From contig NZ_LJCP01000005.1 of NCBI RefSeq assembly GCF_001399755.1, positions 1 to 64,000 on the forward strand: a stretch of DNA of 64,000 bases, given 5' to 3'. Below are positions 18,523 through 27,672 of this stretch, piece after piece. Below the pieces are notes generated by a model. It saw only the letters and a program-made list of their open reading frames with translations, ran no database searches and was not told the origin of the DNA. Source of the DNA: Thiohalorhabdus denitrificans. GTDB taxonomy: Bacteria; Pseudomonadota; Gammaproteobacteria; Thiohalorhabdales; Thiohalorhabdaceae. A program made the translations under genes and the position numbers. The stretch's first letter is position 1; each line of letters starts with the position of its first letter.

Positions 18523-19344
18523 ATGGACAACCCCGATGTCGAGGCCCACTACAGCCGGGGGAACCTGGCAAGCATCCTTTTCCGTGCCCTGGAAGAAACG
18601 GGGCTGGACCCCAACAACCTGCATCCCGATGACCTCGCGCCCGTTGATGAATTCCATATCCGGGGGCAAGAGGCCACCCGGGAGCTGATAGAGCTCGCCG
18701 GATTCGGGCCGGAGGACCACGTCCTGGACGCGGGCTGCGGCATAGGCGGACCGGCACGCCATCTCGCCCAACAGTGCGGCTGCCGGGTGACGGGACTCGA
18801 GCTGACCCGGGAGTATTGCCACCTGGCCAGCGACCTCACCGCGAAGGTTGGCCTGGACCAGCGGGTGGAATTCCAGGAGGGGGATGCCACCGCCATGCCC
18901 TTCGGGGACCAAGCATTCGACGGCATCTGGACCCTGCACATGTCCATGAACGTGGCCAATAAGGACAGGCTATACGCTGAAATGCGGCGGGTCCTGCGCC
19001 CGGGTGGGCGACTGGCCATGTACGAGATCGTGGCCGGACCGGGGGGAGCCGTGCACTTTCCCGTTCCCTGGGCCCGGAGCCCGGCCATCAGTCACCTGGC
19101 CTCCGCCGAGGACCTGCGCTCCGGACTGGAAGCCCGGGGATTTCGCGAGCGCTATTGGGGCGACGTCACCGAGCCGGCCACGAGCTTCTTCACCGCAATG
19201 CTTGAGCGAGCGCGGCAGGAGGAGCCGCCGCCACTAGGCCTGCACCTGGTGCTGGGCCCGGACATGGGGGAGATGGCGAACAACATGCTGCGCAACCTGG
19301 AGGAGGACCGCATCCGGGTGGTGCAGCTCGTCATGGAGGGCTGA
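18523..19344 (+). CDS. class I SAM-dependent methyltransferase (sarcosine/dimethylglycine N-methyltransferase-like)
   Basis: The 273-aa protein has SAM motif I LDAGCGIGGPARHL (68-81), an acidic loop after VTGLELTREYC, and the LRPGGRLAMYE segment. The opening DEFHIRGQEATRELI and the later HFPVPWARSP resemble sarcosine/dimethylglycine N-methyltransferases used to make glycine betaine, but a UbiE-like or unrelated small-molecule role is equally possible. GGGAGGGAGAGG precedes the ATG. It is convergent with glpK, with one base between the stops. Confidence 0.8.
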   Translation: MDNPDVEAHYSRGNLASILFRALEETGLDPNNLHPDDLAPVDEFHIRGQEATRELIELAGFGPEDHVLDAGCGIGGPARHLAQQCGCRVTGLELTREYCHLASDLTAKVGLDQRVEFQEGDATAMPFGDQAFDGIWTLHMSMNVANKDRLYAEMRRVLRPGGRLAMYEIVAGPGGAVHFPVPWARSPAISHLASAEDLRSGLEARGFRERYWGDVTEPATSFFTAMLERARQEEPPPLGLHLVLGPDMGEMANNMLRNLEEDRIRVVQLVMEG

Positions 19345-19345
19345 A

Positions 19346-20839
19346 TCAGGAGGGATGGCCCAGGGTCCGCTTCACGGCATCCCGCCAGCCCCCGTACAGC
19401 CGCTCCCGCTCGGTGGCGTCCATCCGGGGCTCGAACAGGCGCTCCGGGCTCCGGGCACCGGCCAGCTCCTCCGTCCCCGACCAGAAGCCCACGCTCAGGC
19501 CGGCCAGGAAGGCGCTGCCGGCGGCGGTGGTCTCCACCAGCCGCGGGCGGTCCACCGGGACACCGAGCAGGTCCGCCTGGAACTGCATCAGCAGGTTGTT
19601 GGCGCTCGCCCCACCGTCCACCCGCAGCTCCCGCACCGGGGTGCCGGCGTCGGCGTTCATGGCATCCACCACGTCGCGGGTCTGGTAGGCCATGCTCTCC
19701 AGGGCGGCCCGGGCCAGATGGGCCCGCCCGGTGCCCCGCGTCATGCCCAGCACCGCCGCCCGGGCCTCCATGTCCCAGTAGGGGGCGCCCAGCCCGGCGA
19801 AGGCCGGGACCAGGTAAACCCCCTCGTTATCCGTCAGGGAAGCGGCCAGAGCCTCGGTCTCCGCCGCGTCCTCGATGATGCCCAGGCCGTCGCGCAGCCA
19901 CTGCACCGCCGCCCCGGTGACGAAGATGGCGCCCTCCAGGGCGTAGGCGGGCCGCCCCTCGGCGTCGCAGCACAGGGTGGTCAGCAGGCCGTGCTCGCTG
20001 ATGGGGTGGCTGTCGCCCATGTTCATGAGCACGAAGGAGCCGGTGCCGTAGGTGTTCTTGGCCTGCCCGGGCGCCCAGCACTGCTGCGCGTAGAGGGCGG
20101 CCTGCTGGTCCCCCGCCATGCCGGCCACGGGGATGCCGCTCGGCAGGCTCTCGTGGGCCACCGTGTGACCGAAGACCCCGGCGCTCGGCCGCACCTCGGG
20201 GAGCATGGCCGCGGGAACGCGCAGCTCCTCCAGCAGCTCCGGGTCCCAGCACCGGTCGTGGATGTTGTAGAGCAGGGTGCGGGAGGCGTTGGTGGGCTCG
20301 GTGGCGTGCACGGCGCCGCCGGTGAGCTTCCACAGCAGCCAGGTGTCCACGGTGCCGAACAGCACCTCCCCGGACTCCGCCTTGCGGCGGGCCTCCGGAT
20401 AGCGGTCCAGGATCCACTGGATCTTGGTACCGGAGAAGTAGGCGTCCAGCACCAGACCGGTTCGCTCGCGGAAGAAGGGCTCCCGCCCGGCCTCCCGCAG
20501 GGCATTGCAGATCCCCGCGGTCTGGCGGCTCTGCCAGACGATGGCGGGGTACACCGGCGCTCCCGTGGCCCGGTCCCACACCACGGTGGTCTCGCGCTGG
20601 TTGGTGATGCCGATGGCCGCCACGTCCCGCCCCGAGGCCCCGGCGTTCGCCAGGGCGCCCGCCATGACCCGCAGGCTGGCGCGCCAGATTTCCTCGGGGT
20701 CGTGCTCCACCCACCCCGGGTGGGGATAGGACTGGGATAGCTCCGCGTAGGCGCGCCCCACCGCCTCCCCGCGGCGGTCGAAGACCAGGGCGGTGCTCCC
20801 GGTGGTGCCCTGGTCCAGGGCCAGCACGTACTCGCTCAT
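19346..20839 (-). CDS. glpK: glycerol kinase
   Basis: GlpK phosphorylates glycerol to glycerol-3-phosphate. The 497-aa protein has the FGGY fold: the N-terminal phosphate-binding [13 protein letters not shown], the catalytic-site region around [13 protein letters not shown], and the C-terminal [15 protein letters not shown]. Length matches E. coli (502). ATG 20839 is chosen over an in-frame ATG at 20860 because GGGAGGGG precedes it and it gives the normal N-terminus. No glpF or glpD is adjacent; cfa is 67 bp upstream in the same direction. Confidence 0.97.
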   Translation of the reverse strand: MSEYVLALDQGTTGSTALVFDRRGEAVGRAYAELSQSYPHPGWVEHDPEEIWRASLRVMAGALANAGASGRDVAAIGITNQRETTVVWDRATGAPVYPAIVWQSRQTAGICNALREAGREPFFRERTGLVLDAYFSGTKIQWILDRYPEARRKAESGEVLFGTVDTWLLWKLTGGAVHATEPTNASRTLLYNIHDRCWDPELLEELRVPAAMLPEVRPSAGVFGHTVAHESLPSGIPVAGMAGDQQAALYAQQCWAPGQAKNTYGTGSFVLMNMGDSHPISEHGLLTTLCCDAEGRPAYALEGAIFVTGAAVQWLRDGLGIIEDAAETEALAASLTDNEGVYLVPAFAGLGAPYWDMEARAAVLGMTRGTGRAHLARAALESMAYQTRDVVDAMNADAGTPVRELRVDGGASANNLLMQFQADLLGVPVDRPRLVETTAAGSAFLAGLSVGFWSGTEELAGARSPERLFEPRMDATERERLYGGWRDAVKRTLGHPS

Positions 20840-20906
20840 GGCCCCCCTCCCGTGCGCCACGGCCCGTTGCCCGCGCTCCGGGCCGCATGGTCGGACCCCG
20901 TGCGGG

Positions 20907-22193
20907 CTACTCCGCCTGCGCGGGGTAGAGGTACTCCCGGGTCCAGGGCAGCTCGTTGCCCGTGGGCCGGGTGAACACCATCTGGAATAGCTGCAGGCTG
21001 CCCGCCCGGAAGGCGGCGATGGAGCCGGACAGGTACAGGCGCCAGGCGCGCACGAAGCTCTCGCCGAAGCGTCGGCGCACCTCCTCCTCGTTGGCGTCGT
21101 AGCGGGCCAGCCAGTGCTCCAGGGTGCGGGCGTAGTGGAGCCGCAGGTTCTCCACGTCCTGGATGGAGAAGCTGTACGGCTCGAAGATCTCCGTCATCTC
21201 CGACAGCGACGGCGGGTAGGCGCCGGGAAAGATGCGCCGCTCGATCCAGGGATTCATGGGCCCGATCGGGCGGTTGCGGCCGATGGAGTGCACCAGGGCC
21301 CGCCCGTGGTCGGCGAGCACGCGGTCGATCACCGCCCCCAGATCACGGTAGTTGTCGGTGCCTACGTGCTCCAGCATGCCCACGGAGACGAAGGCGTCGT
21401 AGGAGCCGGTGACGTTGCGGTAGTCGTCCTGGACGAACTCCACCCGGTCCTCCAGCCCCTCCGCCCGGGCGCGCTCCCGGGCGTAGGCGATCTGCTCGGT
21501 GGAGATATTGAAGGCGCGCACCTTGACGCCGTACTCCCGGGCCATATGGCGGGCCAGGGATCCCCAGCCACAGCCGGCCTCCACCACCGTCTGGCCGGGC
21601 TCCAGGCGCAGCTTGCGGGCCACATGGTCCATCTTCGCCCGCTGCGCCGCCTCCAGGCTCATCTCCGGGTCGGCGAAGTAGGCGCAGGTGTAGACCATGT
21701 CCTCGTCGAGCCAGAGGGCGTAGAAGTCGTTGCCCAGGTCGTAGTGGTGGTGGATGTTCTCCCGCGAGCCGGAGAGGGTGTTGCGCCGAGCCCGATGCAG
21801 CCGGGAGGTCAGGCCGGGACGTCCGCCCCCGTGCCCGTGGCGCTGCTGGCGGGTGAGGTCCACCACGGTCAGGAGCTCGGCCAGGTCCCCCTCCACCTCG
21901 ATCCGCCCCGCGGCGTAGTCGTCGCCGAAGTGGAGGTCGGGGTGGCGGAGCAGGCGGTAGAAGGCCCCTCGGTCGCGGATGTGCACCCGGGCCACCGGAT
22001 TCTCTGGGGCCGGCTCCAGGGTCCGCCCGTCCCAGAGCGTCAAAGCGAAGGGCGGGTTCCCCATGGTCTCCAGCAGCTTGCCCGCCAGCTTGCGCTCAAG
22101 GCCCAGCACCGCCGTCCCCTCCCCCGGGGCCTGCGCGGAATCCACCTCACCGCCGCCCGGCAGGCTGAGCGGCGAATCCTCGTCCCGTCTCAT
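20907..22193 (-). CDS. cfa: cyclopropane-fatty-acyl-phospholipid synthase
   Basis: Cfa adds a methylene group from SAM across double bonds of membrane phospholipid acyl chains. The 428-aa protein has an N-terminal domain (to ~140) and a methyltransferase domain with [16 protein letters not shown] and the family segments YDLGNDFY and MVYTCAYF. The length is normal (E. coli 382, Pseudomonas types longer). Downstream is glpK, co-directional. The enzyme is typical of stationary-phase or acid and salt stress adaptation. Confidence 0.95.
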   Translation of the reverse strand: MRRDEDSPLSLPGGGEVDSAQAPGEGTAVLGLERKLAGKLLETMGNPPFALTLWDGRTLEPAPENPVARVHIRDRGAFYRLLRHPDLHFGDDYAAGRIEVEGDLAELLTVVDLTRQQRHGHGGGRPGLTSRLHRARRNTLSGSRENIHHHYDLGNDFYALWLDEDMVYTCAYFADPEMSLEAAQRAKMDHVARKLRLEPGQTVVEAGCGWGSLARHMAREYGVKVRAFNISTEQIAYARERARAEGLEDRVEFVQDDYRNVTGSYDAFVSVGMLEHVGTDNYRDLGAVIDRVLADHGRALVHSIGRNRPIGPMNPWIERRIFPGAYPPSLSEMTEIFEPYSFSIQDVENLRLHYARTLEHWLARYDANEEEVRRRFGESFVRAWRLYLSGSIAAFRAGSLQLFQMVFTRPTGNELPWTREYLYPAQAE

Positions 22194-22514
22194 CTACCCC
22201 CTCCTGTAGCCAACAGCCCGTGGCTCCATCCCCTGGAGCCTACAATGTCCCCGCAAAAACCGTGGGCATGCAACCCTTTACCCGTCCCGCCCCCCCCCTG
22301 CCGGGCGGAACGCGGGGGAATCTCGATTGGCCCTCGCATGATAGTGAATCGGGCCGGGACTAGCCACTCTTTGTCCGCGATTTCCCGACAGGAATGTCCA
22401 CGGACGCGGCGCGGCATCTTACCCCCGTTACGCCCCCGGACAGCACGGGCGGACATCCCCCCGCCGCCTGGGGTATAGTCGGAGGTCCGCACTGGCATCG
22501 TCGAGGAGCGCACC
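22194..22514. other. divergent intergenic region, cfa and small membrane protein gene
   Basis: This 321-bp region separates cfa (minus) from the gene at 22515 (plus). A minus-strand -10-like TATCAT (22338-22343) for cfa has only a poor -35. A plus-strand -10-like TATAGT (22474-22479) also lacks a good -35. I see no RNA gene. Confidence 0.35.
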
Positions 22515-22826
22515 ATGGGCTACACCGCCCGCTACTTCCTGGCCGTCCTGCTGCCCCCCGCCGCCGTGATCAAGCTCGGGCGGCGCACCGCCACCGTGGC
22601 CCCCATCGGGGTGTTCTTCCTCGCTGCCCTCGTCACCTATGCGCTGGCCCCCTGGACGCCCTGGATGGTGCTGGGCGACCTGTTCTGGGCGGCATCGGCC
22701 ATCTGGGCGGTGCTGACCGTACGCGGGGCCGAGGAGGACGAGCGCCACGAGCCTTCCAGCACCGCGGAGCACCATGTGGACCCGGAACGCCATTACCCCG
22801 CCGAGGACGAGGCGCCCCGGGAATAG
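22515..22826 (+). CDS. small membrane protein, 103 aa
   Basis: The first ~65 residues form two hydrophobic helices with LLPPAAVIKLGRR between, loosely like the Pmp3/YqaE stress-membrane family. A hydrophilic His/Glu-rich tail (about 70-103) follows. The relation to Pmp3 is only suggestive. A GAGGAGCG site precedes the ATG. psiE follows 22 bp downstream, so the two are probably co-transcribed. Confidence 0.68.
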   Translation: MGYTARYFLAVLLPPAAVIKLGRRTATVAPIGVFFLAALVTYALAPWTPWMVLGDLFWAASAIWAVLTVRGAEEDERHEPSSTAEHHVDPERHYPAEDEAPRE

Positions 22827-22848
22827 CACGCACCCCTACGGAGGACCC

Positions 22849-23247
22849 ATGCAGACCTTTCAGCACCTGAGCCACCGCACCCTGCGTCTGGTGGAGCGGC
22901 TCGTCCTGGTGGTCATCACCATCGCCACGGTGGCGGCCATCGTCGAGGAGATCGGCATCATGCTCGAGGGCGGATCGGTGCACCTCGCCGACCTGCTCCT
23001 GCTCTTTCTGTACATGGAGGTGCTGGCCATGGTGGGGGCCTACGTGGATTCCGGCCAGCTGCCGGTGCGCATGCCCATCTACATCGCCATCGTTGCCCTG
23101 GCCCGCTACCTGGTGCTGGACATGAAGGATCTGGACAACCTGCGGATCCTGGCGGCCGCCGGGGGCGCCCTGGTCCTGGCCCTGGCGGTCCTGGTGATCC
23201 GCTACGGCCATGTCCGCTTCCCCTACGAGAAGGAGCCTTACGAGTGA
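22849..23247 (+). CDS. PsiE-family membrane protein
   Basis: The 132-aa product is a four-helix inner-membrane protein of the PsiE (phosphate-starvation-inducible E) family. Typical features are the N-terminal RLVERLVLVVITIATVA helix, the LFLYMEVLAMVGAY helix and the MPIYIAIVALARYLVLD segment. Molecular function is unknown. GGAGG 4 nt before ATG 22849 decides the start over the longer open frame. No Pho box was noticed upstream, so phosphate control is not shown here. Confidence 0.85.
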   Translation: MQTFQHLSHRTLRLVERLVLVVITIATVAAIVEEIGIMLEGGSVHLADLLLLFLYMEVLAMVGAYVDSGQLPVRMPIYIAIVALARYLVLDMKDLDNLRILAAAGGALVLALAVLVIRYGHVRFPYEKEPYE

Positions 23248-23269
23248 GGCCCCCTACGGGACCGCCGGC

Positions 23270-25021
23270 TCAAAGGCCGGAACCGGCCGGCCGGCACTCC
23301 TCCACCACCAGCTGGACATTCCGGCGCCCGCGGAAGGTGTTCACCTCCAGCCGGTAGGCGAGCTCCACCTCCTCCAGCTCCGGGGCCCGCCCCTCCGGGG
23401 CCCCGCGGAAGTGGATGGCCTCCACCGTATAGTCCCCGCCCTCGGGGAACAGCCACATCTTGAGGTGGTTGTGCCCCACCACCCGGACCTCCCCCACCCG
23501 GAAACGGCCCTGGAACAGGGGCGCCGGGAACCCCGTGCCCCAGGGCCCGCCGCTCTCCAGCAGCTCGGCCTTGCGCAGGTTGAGCTCCTCGGGGCCCAGC
23601 TCGCCGTCGGTCTCCAGTCGCGGGGTCAGGGCCTCCGGGTCGGCCAGCTCCCGCACCGCCCGGTCGAAGGCGTCCCCGAAGGCATCCAGGTGGACCGGAT
23701 CCAGCGACAGCCCGGCGGCCATGGCGTGGCCGCCGAAGCGGGACAGCAGCCCCTCGTGGGTGGTGGCCACCCGTTCGAGCACATCCCGGATGTGCACCCC
23801 CGCCACGGAGCGGCCGGAGCCCTTGAGCAGCCCGCCGTCGCCGGGAGCGAAGGCGATCACCGGCCGGTGCAGGCGCTCCTTGATGCGCGAGGCCACCAGC
23901 CCCACCACCCCCTGGTGCCAGTCCTCCCGGAACAGGCACACCCCGTGGCGCTCGGCCAGGGCCGGATCGTCCGCCAGGGCCTCCACGGCATCGTCGTGCA
24001 TGTCCGCCTCCAGGGAGCGCCGCTGCTGGTTGAGCGCGTCCAGCTCGGCGGCCAGCTCGCGGGCCTCGCGGTAGTCCTCGGCGAGCAGGCAGCGGATGCC
24101 GAGGCTCATGTCCTCCAGGCGACCGGCGGCGTTGAGCCGCGGCCCCACCACGAAACCGAGGTCGGTGGCCCGGAGGTGCCCCGGCTCCCGGCCCGCCACC
24201 TCGATCAGGGCCCGGATGCCGGGGCGCGCCTTGCCGGCTCGGATGCGCTCCAGGCCCTGGTGGACCAGGATGCGGTTGTTGCGCTCCAGCGGCACCACGT
24301 CGGCCACCGTGCCTACCGCCACCAGGTCGAGCACCTCGTTGAGGTTGGGCTCCTCGAGCCCCCGGGCGGCGAACCAGGCGTCCTCGCGCAGCCGTGCGCG
24401 CAGGGCCGCCATGACGTAGAAGACCACCCCCACCCCGGCGCTGGACTTGGCCGGGAAGGGGCAGCCGGGCTGGTTGGGATTGACGATGGCGTCGGCGGGC
24501 GGGAGGGCGGCCGGGGGCAGGTGGTGGTCGGTGACCACCACCCGCATGCCCCGCTGGTGGGCGGCCGCCACGCCGTCGCGGCTGGAGATGCCGTTGTCCA
24601 CGGTCACCAGGACGTCCGGGGCGAGCAGTTCGGCGGCCTCGGCCACGATGCCTGGGGTCAGGCCGTAACCGAACCGGAAGCGGTCGGGAATCACGTAGGT
24701 GGCGCGGGCCCCCATGGCGCGGAGGGCGGCAACGGACAGGGCGGTGCTGGTGGCCCCGTCGCAGTCGAAGTCGCCGACGATGCAGACCGTTTCGCCGCGC
24801 TCGATGGCTCCCGCCAGCACCGCCACCGCCCCCTCCATGCCGAGCAGGGAGTCCGGACGTTCCAGGGCGGACGCCCGGCGTTCCAGCTGGCCGGGATCCT
24901 CGATGCCGCGGGCGGCGTACAGCCGGGCCAGGAGGGGATCGGTGCCCGCCTCGATGAGCCGCTGCTCGGCTTCGGGGGCGCGGGGACGGACCTTCCATTG
25001 GCGGGCGCGGTGTCCGGTCAA
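23270..25021 (-). CDS. recJ: single-stranded-DNA-specific exonuclease RecJ
   Basis: RecJ degrades single-stranded DNA 5' to 3' in recombination and mismatch repair. The 583-aa protein has the DHH phosphoesterase motifs CIVGDFDCDGATST and VTDHHLPP, the DHHA1 region with FGGHAMAAGLSL, and the C-terminal OB domain. E. coli RecJ is 577 aa. The start is TTG 25021, chosen for the GGAGG 5 nt upstream and matching length; the open frame upstream overlaps the RpfE-like gene only in sense of position and is not RecJ-like. Confidence 0.94.
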   Translation of the reverse strand: MTGHRARQWKVRPRAPEAEQRLIEAGTDPLLARLYAARGIEDPGQLERRASALERPDSLLGMEGAVAVLAGAIERGETVCIVGDFDCDGATSTALSVAALRAMGARATYVIPDRFRFGYGLTPGIVAEAAELLAPDVLVTVDNGISSRDGVAAAHQRGMRVVVTDHHLPPAALPPADAIVNPNQPGCPFPAKSSAGVGVVFYVMAALRARLREDAWFAARGLEEPNLNEVLDLVAVGTVADVVPLERNNRILVHQGLERIRAGKARPGIRALIEVAGREPGHLRATDLGFVVGPRLNAAGRLEDMSLGIRCLLAEDYREARELAAELDALNQQRRSLEADMHDDAVEALADDPALAERHGVCLFREDWHQGVVGLVASRIKERLHRPVIAFAPGDGGLLKGSGRSVAGVHIRDVLERVATTHEGLLSRFGGHAMAAGLSLDPVHLDAFGDAFDRAVRELADPEALTPRLETDGELGPEELNLRKAELLESGGPWGTGFPAPLFQGRFRVGEVRVVGHNHLKMWLFPEGGDYTVEAIHFRGAPEGRAPELEEVELAYRLEVNTFRGRRNVQLVVEECRPAGSGL

Positions 25022-25148
25022 GCAAACCTCCGGCGAAGGGCGGACGATCGGCGGCACCGGCCGTCTCCCCGGGGGGGATCCGGACCCGGCACGGCCCCTG
25101 TATTTGTCCGGAAACGGTTGCCTCGTGGGCGGGGAAGCGGGGGACAGG

Positions 25149-26300
25149 CTAGCCGATGACGGCCTCCCAGCCAACCGGGGCCCCGGACAGCCGGTTCTCG
25201 CTGACCGTACGCGCCCGGCTCCAGGGCCAGACCTTCCCCGCGTGGCAGGACAGCGCCGGAGCGGACGGCGGGGGCTCGGCCGCACGGGCCCCGGTGGGCG
25301 CCTCCGGGCCCAGGACCACCCAGGCCGAACCCAGGTCGCGCCGGGCCAGGGCCTCCTCGAGCGGCCCCAGCCATCGCCGGTCCAGCTCCTCCAGCGCCTC
25401 CAGCTTGGCGCCCAGATCGCCCCGGGCCCCCGCCGCACGGGCCTGGTCCGCCACGGCCAGGACCGGACCGCCCCCCTGGGCTTCGGACAGGGCCGGTCCC
25501 AGGTCGGGCAGCGGGCCCTGGTGGGCCACGCCGCTCAGCCGGGCCAGGCCGGGCAGGAGCGGCGCCTCGCCCCAGACCCCTTTCCAGGGACCGGGCGATC
25601 CAGGCTCGGGAAGGGCCCCCGAGCCCCAGAACCACAGGGTGTTCGCCTCGGGCCGCCCCGCCCGGCGCCGGCGCTCGTTGACGGGATGGGCGGCGAGCAC
25701 CATCTGGACCTCGTTGGCCAGGCGGTGCCAAGCCACTTCCTCCTCGCCCCCGGGCAGGCCGCCCCGGGCGTCGGCCCCGATCCAGGCCTCCAGGGGCACG
25801 GTACGGATTCCGGGGGCCTCGGGCAGGTGCAGCACCCAGCGGCCCGGCTCCAGCACGGACAGGTGCCCGCCTTGCTCCGCGAACAGCTCGCGGTTGAGGG
25901 CGTTGGCCAGCTCCTCGGCCTCCTCCCGGTCCAGGGCCAGCTCGTCGGGGTCCAGAACCACGGCCGCCTCCGGGGTAACGGCCAGGCGGGCGGGATCGGC
26001 GTGCAGGTAGACGCCCCCCTCCGGATCGCGGCCCGCCCCCAGCCAGTCCACGACCCCGGCGGGCGGATCCTCCTCGGGCGCCGGGATCCGGCCGAAGGCG
26101 GCGAGCAGGTCGCCCCCCGCGTGCACGGAATGGCCCGAGGGGGCCGCGTCGAAGGCCCGCGGCCGGCCTCGCCGGGCCAGCCGCCTCAGGTTGGGGAGAT
26201 CGCCGTATTCCAGGGGCGTGCGGCCGCCGAGCAGGTCCTGGGGGTGGTCGGCGGCGCCGCGGATCAGTAGTACCAGCGCGGGCTTGGGGAAGCGGTTCAA
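25149..26300 (-). CDS. RpfE-like / phosphoglycerate mutase-like protein
   Basis: The 383-aa protein contains the characteristic block NEVQMVLAAHPVNERRR and NTLWFWGSGALP (about residues 205-235) of the family annotated as cofactor-independent phosphoglycerate mutase-like, or RpfE, usually found next to recJ. The alkaline-phosphatase-superfamily metal motifs are not obvious, so mutase activity is doubtful. It is co-directional with recJ (127-bp gap). A palindromic repeat element lies upstream of its start. Confidence 0.8.
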   Translation of the reverse strand: MNRFPKPALVLLIRGAADHPQDLLGGRTPLEYGDLPNLRRLARRGRPRAFDAAPSGHSVHAGGDLLAAFGRIPAPEEDPPAGVVDWLGAGRDPEGGVYLHADPARLAVTPEAAVVLDPDELALDREEAEELANALNRELFAEQGGHLSVLEPGRWVLHLPEAPGIRTVPLEAWIGADARGGLPGGEEEVAWHRLANEVQMVLAAHPVNERRRRAGRPEANTLWFWGSGALPEPGSPGPWKGVWGEAPLLPGLARLSGVAHQGPLPDLGPALSEAQGGGPVLAVADQARAAGARGDLGAKLEALEELDRRWLGPLEEALARRDLGSAWVVLGPEAPTGARAAEPPPSAPALSCHAGKVWPWSRARTVSENRLSGAPVGWEAVIG

Positions 26301-26313
26301 GGCAGGCCCTTTA

Positions 26314-26433
26314 GCGCAGAGTTGCAGAGGCCGCGGAGCAAAAGCGCGGATGTCCCTTCATGCCGGAGCTCCCACCGAAAGCCTGTGGGAAAGACCCGTG
26401 GCGCCTCTCTGCGTGCTCAGCGCCTCTGCGGTG
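26314..26433. repeat. palindromic intergenic element, copy A
   Basis: Imperfect terminal inverted repeats (left 26314-26339; right about 26404-26433) share the core ACCGCAGAG-GC-GAG motif with copies at 37151 and 58242. The core between the arms is unrelated to the other copies. It lies between thrC and the RpfE-like gene. Confidence 0.7.
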
Positions 26434-26463
26434 TAGACCAACGGCCAAGGGCAGCCACAGGAC

Positions 26464-27600
26464 CTAGATGAACTCCTTGATCACCCCTTCCACGGCCGCC
26501 TCGGTGGCGTCCACCGTGTAGGGCTGGTCGCTCTGGGCGATGGCCGTGTCCGGATCCTTGAGGCCGTGGCCGGTGAGGGTGCAGACCACCGTGGAGCCCT
26601 GCGGGATGCGACCCTCCTGGATCTCGGCCACCACGCCGGCCACCGAGGCCGCGGAGGCGGGCTCGCAGAAGACGCCGTCGCTGGAGGCCAGCAGCTTTTG
26701 CGCCTCCAGGATGTCGGCGTCGCTGACGGCGTCGAACCAGCCGCCCGACTCCTCTTGGACGCGCAGGGCGCTCTCCCAGGAGGCGGGATTGCCGATGCGG
26801 ATGGCCGTGGCCACGGTGTCCGGGTCGTCCACGCGGTGGCCTTCGATGATGGGCGCCGAGCCAGCGGCCTGGAAGCCGAGCATCTTGGGTCGGGAATCCA
26901 CCTTGGCGGTGCCCAGGTAGGGGCAGTCGCCGCCGCAGAAGGTGCAGGCCTCGGTGGGTCGTTCACCCTTGTTGCAGGCGTACTCGCTGTAACCGAGCCA
27001 GTAGGCGGTGATGTTGCCGGCGTTGCCCACGGGCAGGGCGTGGTAATCGGGGGCGCGCCCCAGCTCCTCCACCACCTCGAAGGCCGCCGTCTTCTGCCCC
27101 TGCAACCGGTAGGGGTTGATGGAGTTCACCAAGGTGATCGGGTAGTCCTCGGCGAGCTCGCGGACGATCTCCATGGCGTCGTCGAAGTTGCCGCGGATCT
27201 GGATCACCTTGGCGCCGTGCATCATGGCCTGGGACAGCTTGCCGAGGGCGATCTTGCCCTCGGGGATGATGACGAAGGCGGTCATGCCGGCGCGCGCGGC
27301 GTAGGCGGCGGCGGAGGCGGAGGTGTTGCCGGTGGAGGCGCACACCACCGCCCGCGAGCCCTCCTCGAAGGCCTTGGTGACCGCCACCGTCATACCGCGG
27401 TCCTTGAAGGAGCCGGTGGGGTTCAGGCCCTCGAACTTGAGGTAGATCTCGCCCTCGAAGCCCAGCCGCCGCGGCAGGTTGTAGGTTCGGATGCAGGGCG
27501 TGCGCCCCTCGCCGAGACTGATGGCGTCGGCGGGGTCGTCGATGGGCAGACGGTCCGCGTAGTGCTGGATGAGGCCCGTGTACCGGGTGGCTTTGGTCAC
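26464..27600 (-). CDS. thrC: threonine synthase
   Basis: ThrC converts O-phosphohomoserine to threonine with PLP. The 378-aa protein has the PLP-lysine motif [10 protein letters not shown] (Lys66), [13 protein letters not shown] and the [13 protein letters not shown] segment. After the latter is an insertion with four cysteines at 209, 219, 222 and 226, followed by [13 protein letters not shown]. The start is GTG 27600 with GGAG 10 nt upstream. It follows hom by 72 bp; alaC-hom-thrC form one operon for the aspartate-family branch. Confidence 0.96.
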   Translation of the reverse strand: MTKATRYTGLIQHYADRLPIDDPADAISLGEGRTPCIRTYNLPRRLGFEGEIYLKFEGLNPTGSFKDRGMTVAVTKAFEEGSRAVVCASTGNTSASAAAYAARAGMTAFVIIPEGKIALGKLSQAMMHGAKVIQIRGNFDDAMEIVRELAEDYPITLVNSINPYRLQGQKTAAFEVVEELGRAPDYHALPVGNAGNITAYWLGYSEYACNKGERPTEACTFCGGDCPYLGTAKVDSRPKMLGFQAAGSAPIIEGHRVDDPDTVATAIRIGNPASWESALRVQEESGGWFDAVSDADILEAQKLLASSDGVFCEPASAASVAGVVAEIQEGRIPQGSTVVCTLTGHGLKDPDTAIAQSDQPYTVDATEAAVEGVIKEFI

Positions 27601-27672
27601 TCGTCGCTCCGTGGCGTGATCCGGGCTGGCCGGGGTTCCAAACCTTGAATGCTGTCGGGGAAGCGGTCCCGT

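Noticed and set aside
23210-25159. 649-codon plus-strand open frame
   Set aside because: It is antisense to recJ and has no domain features.
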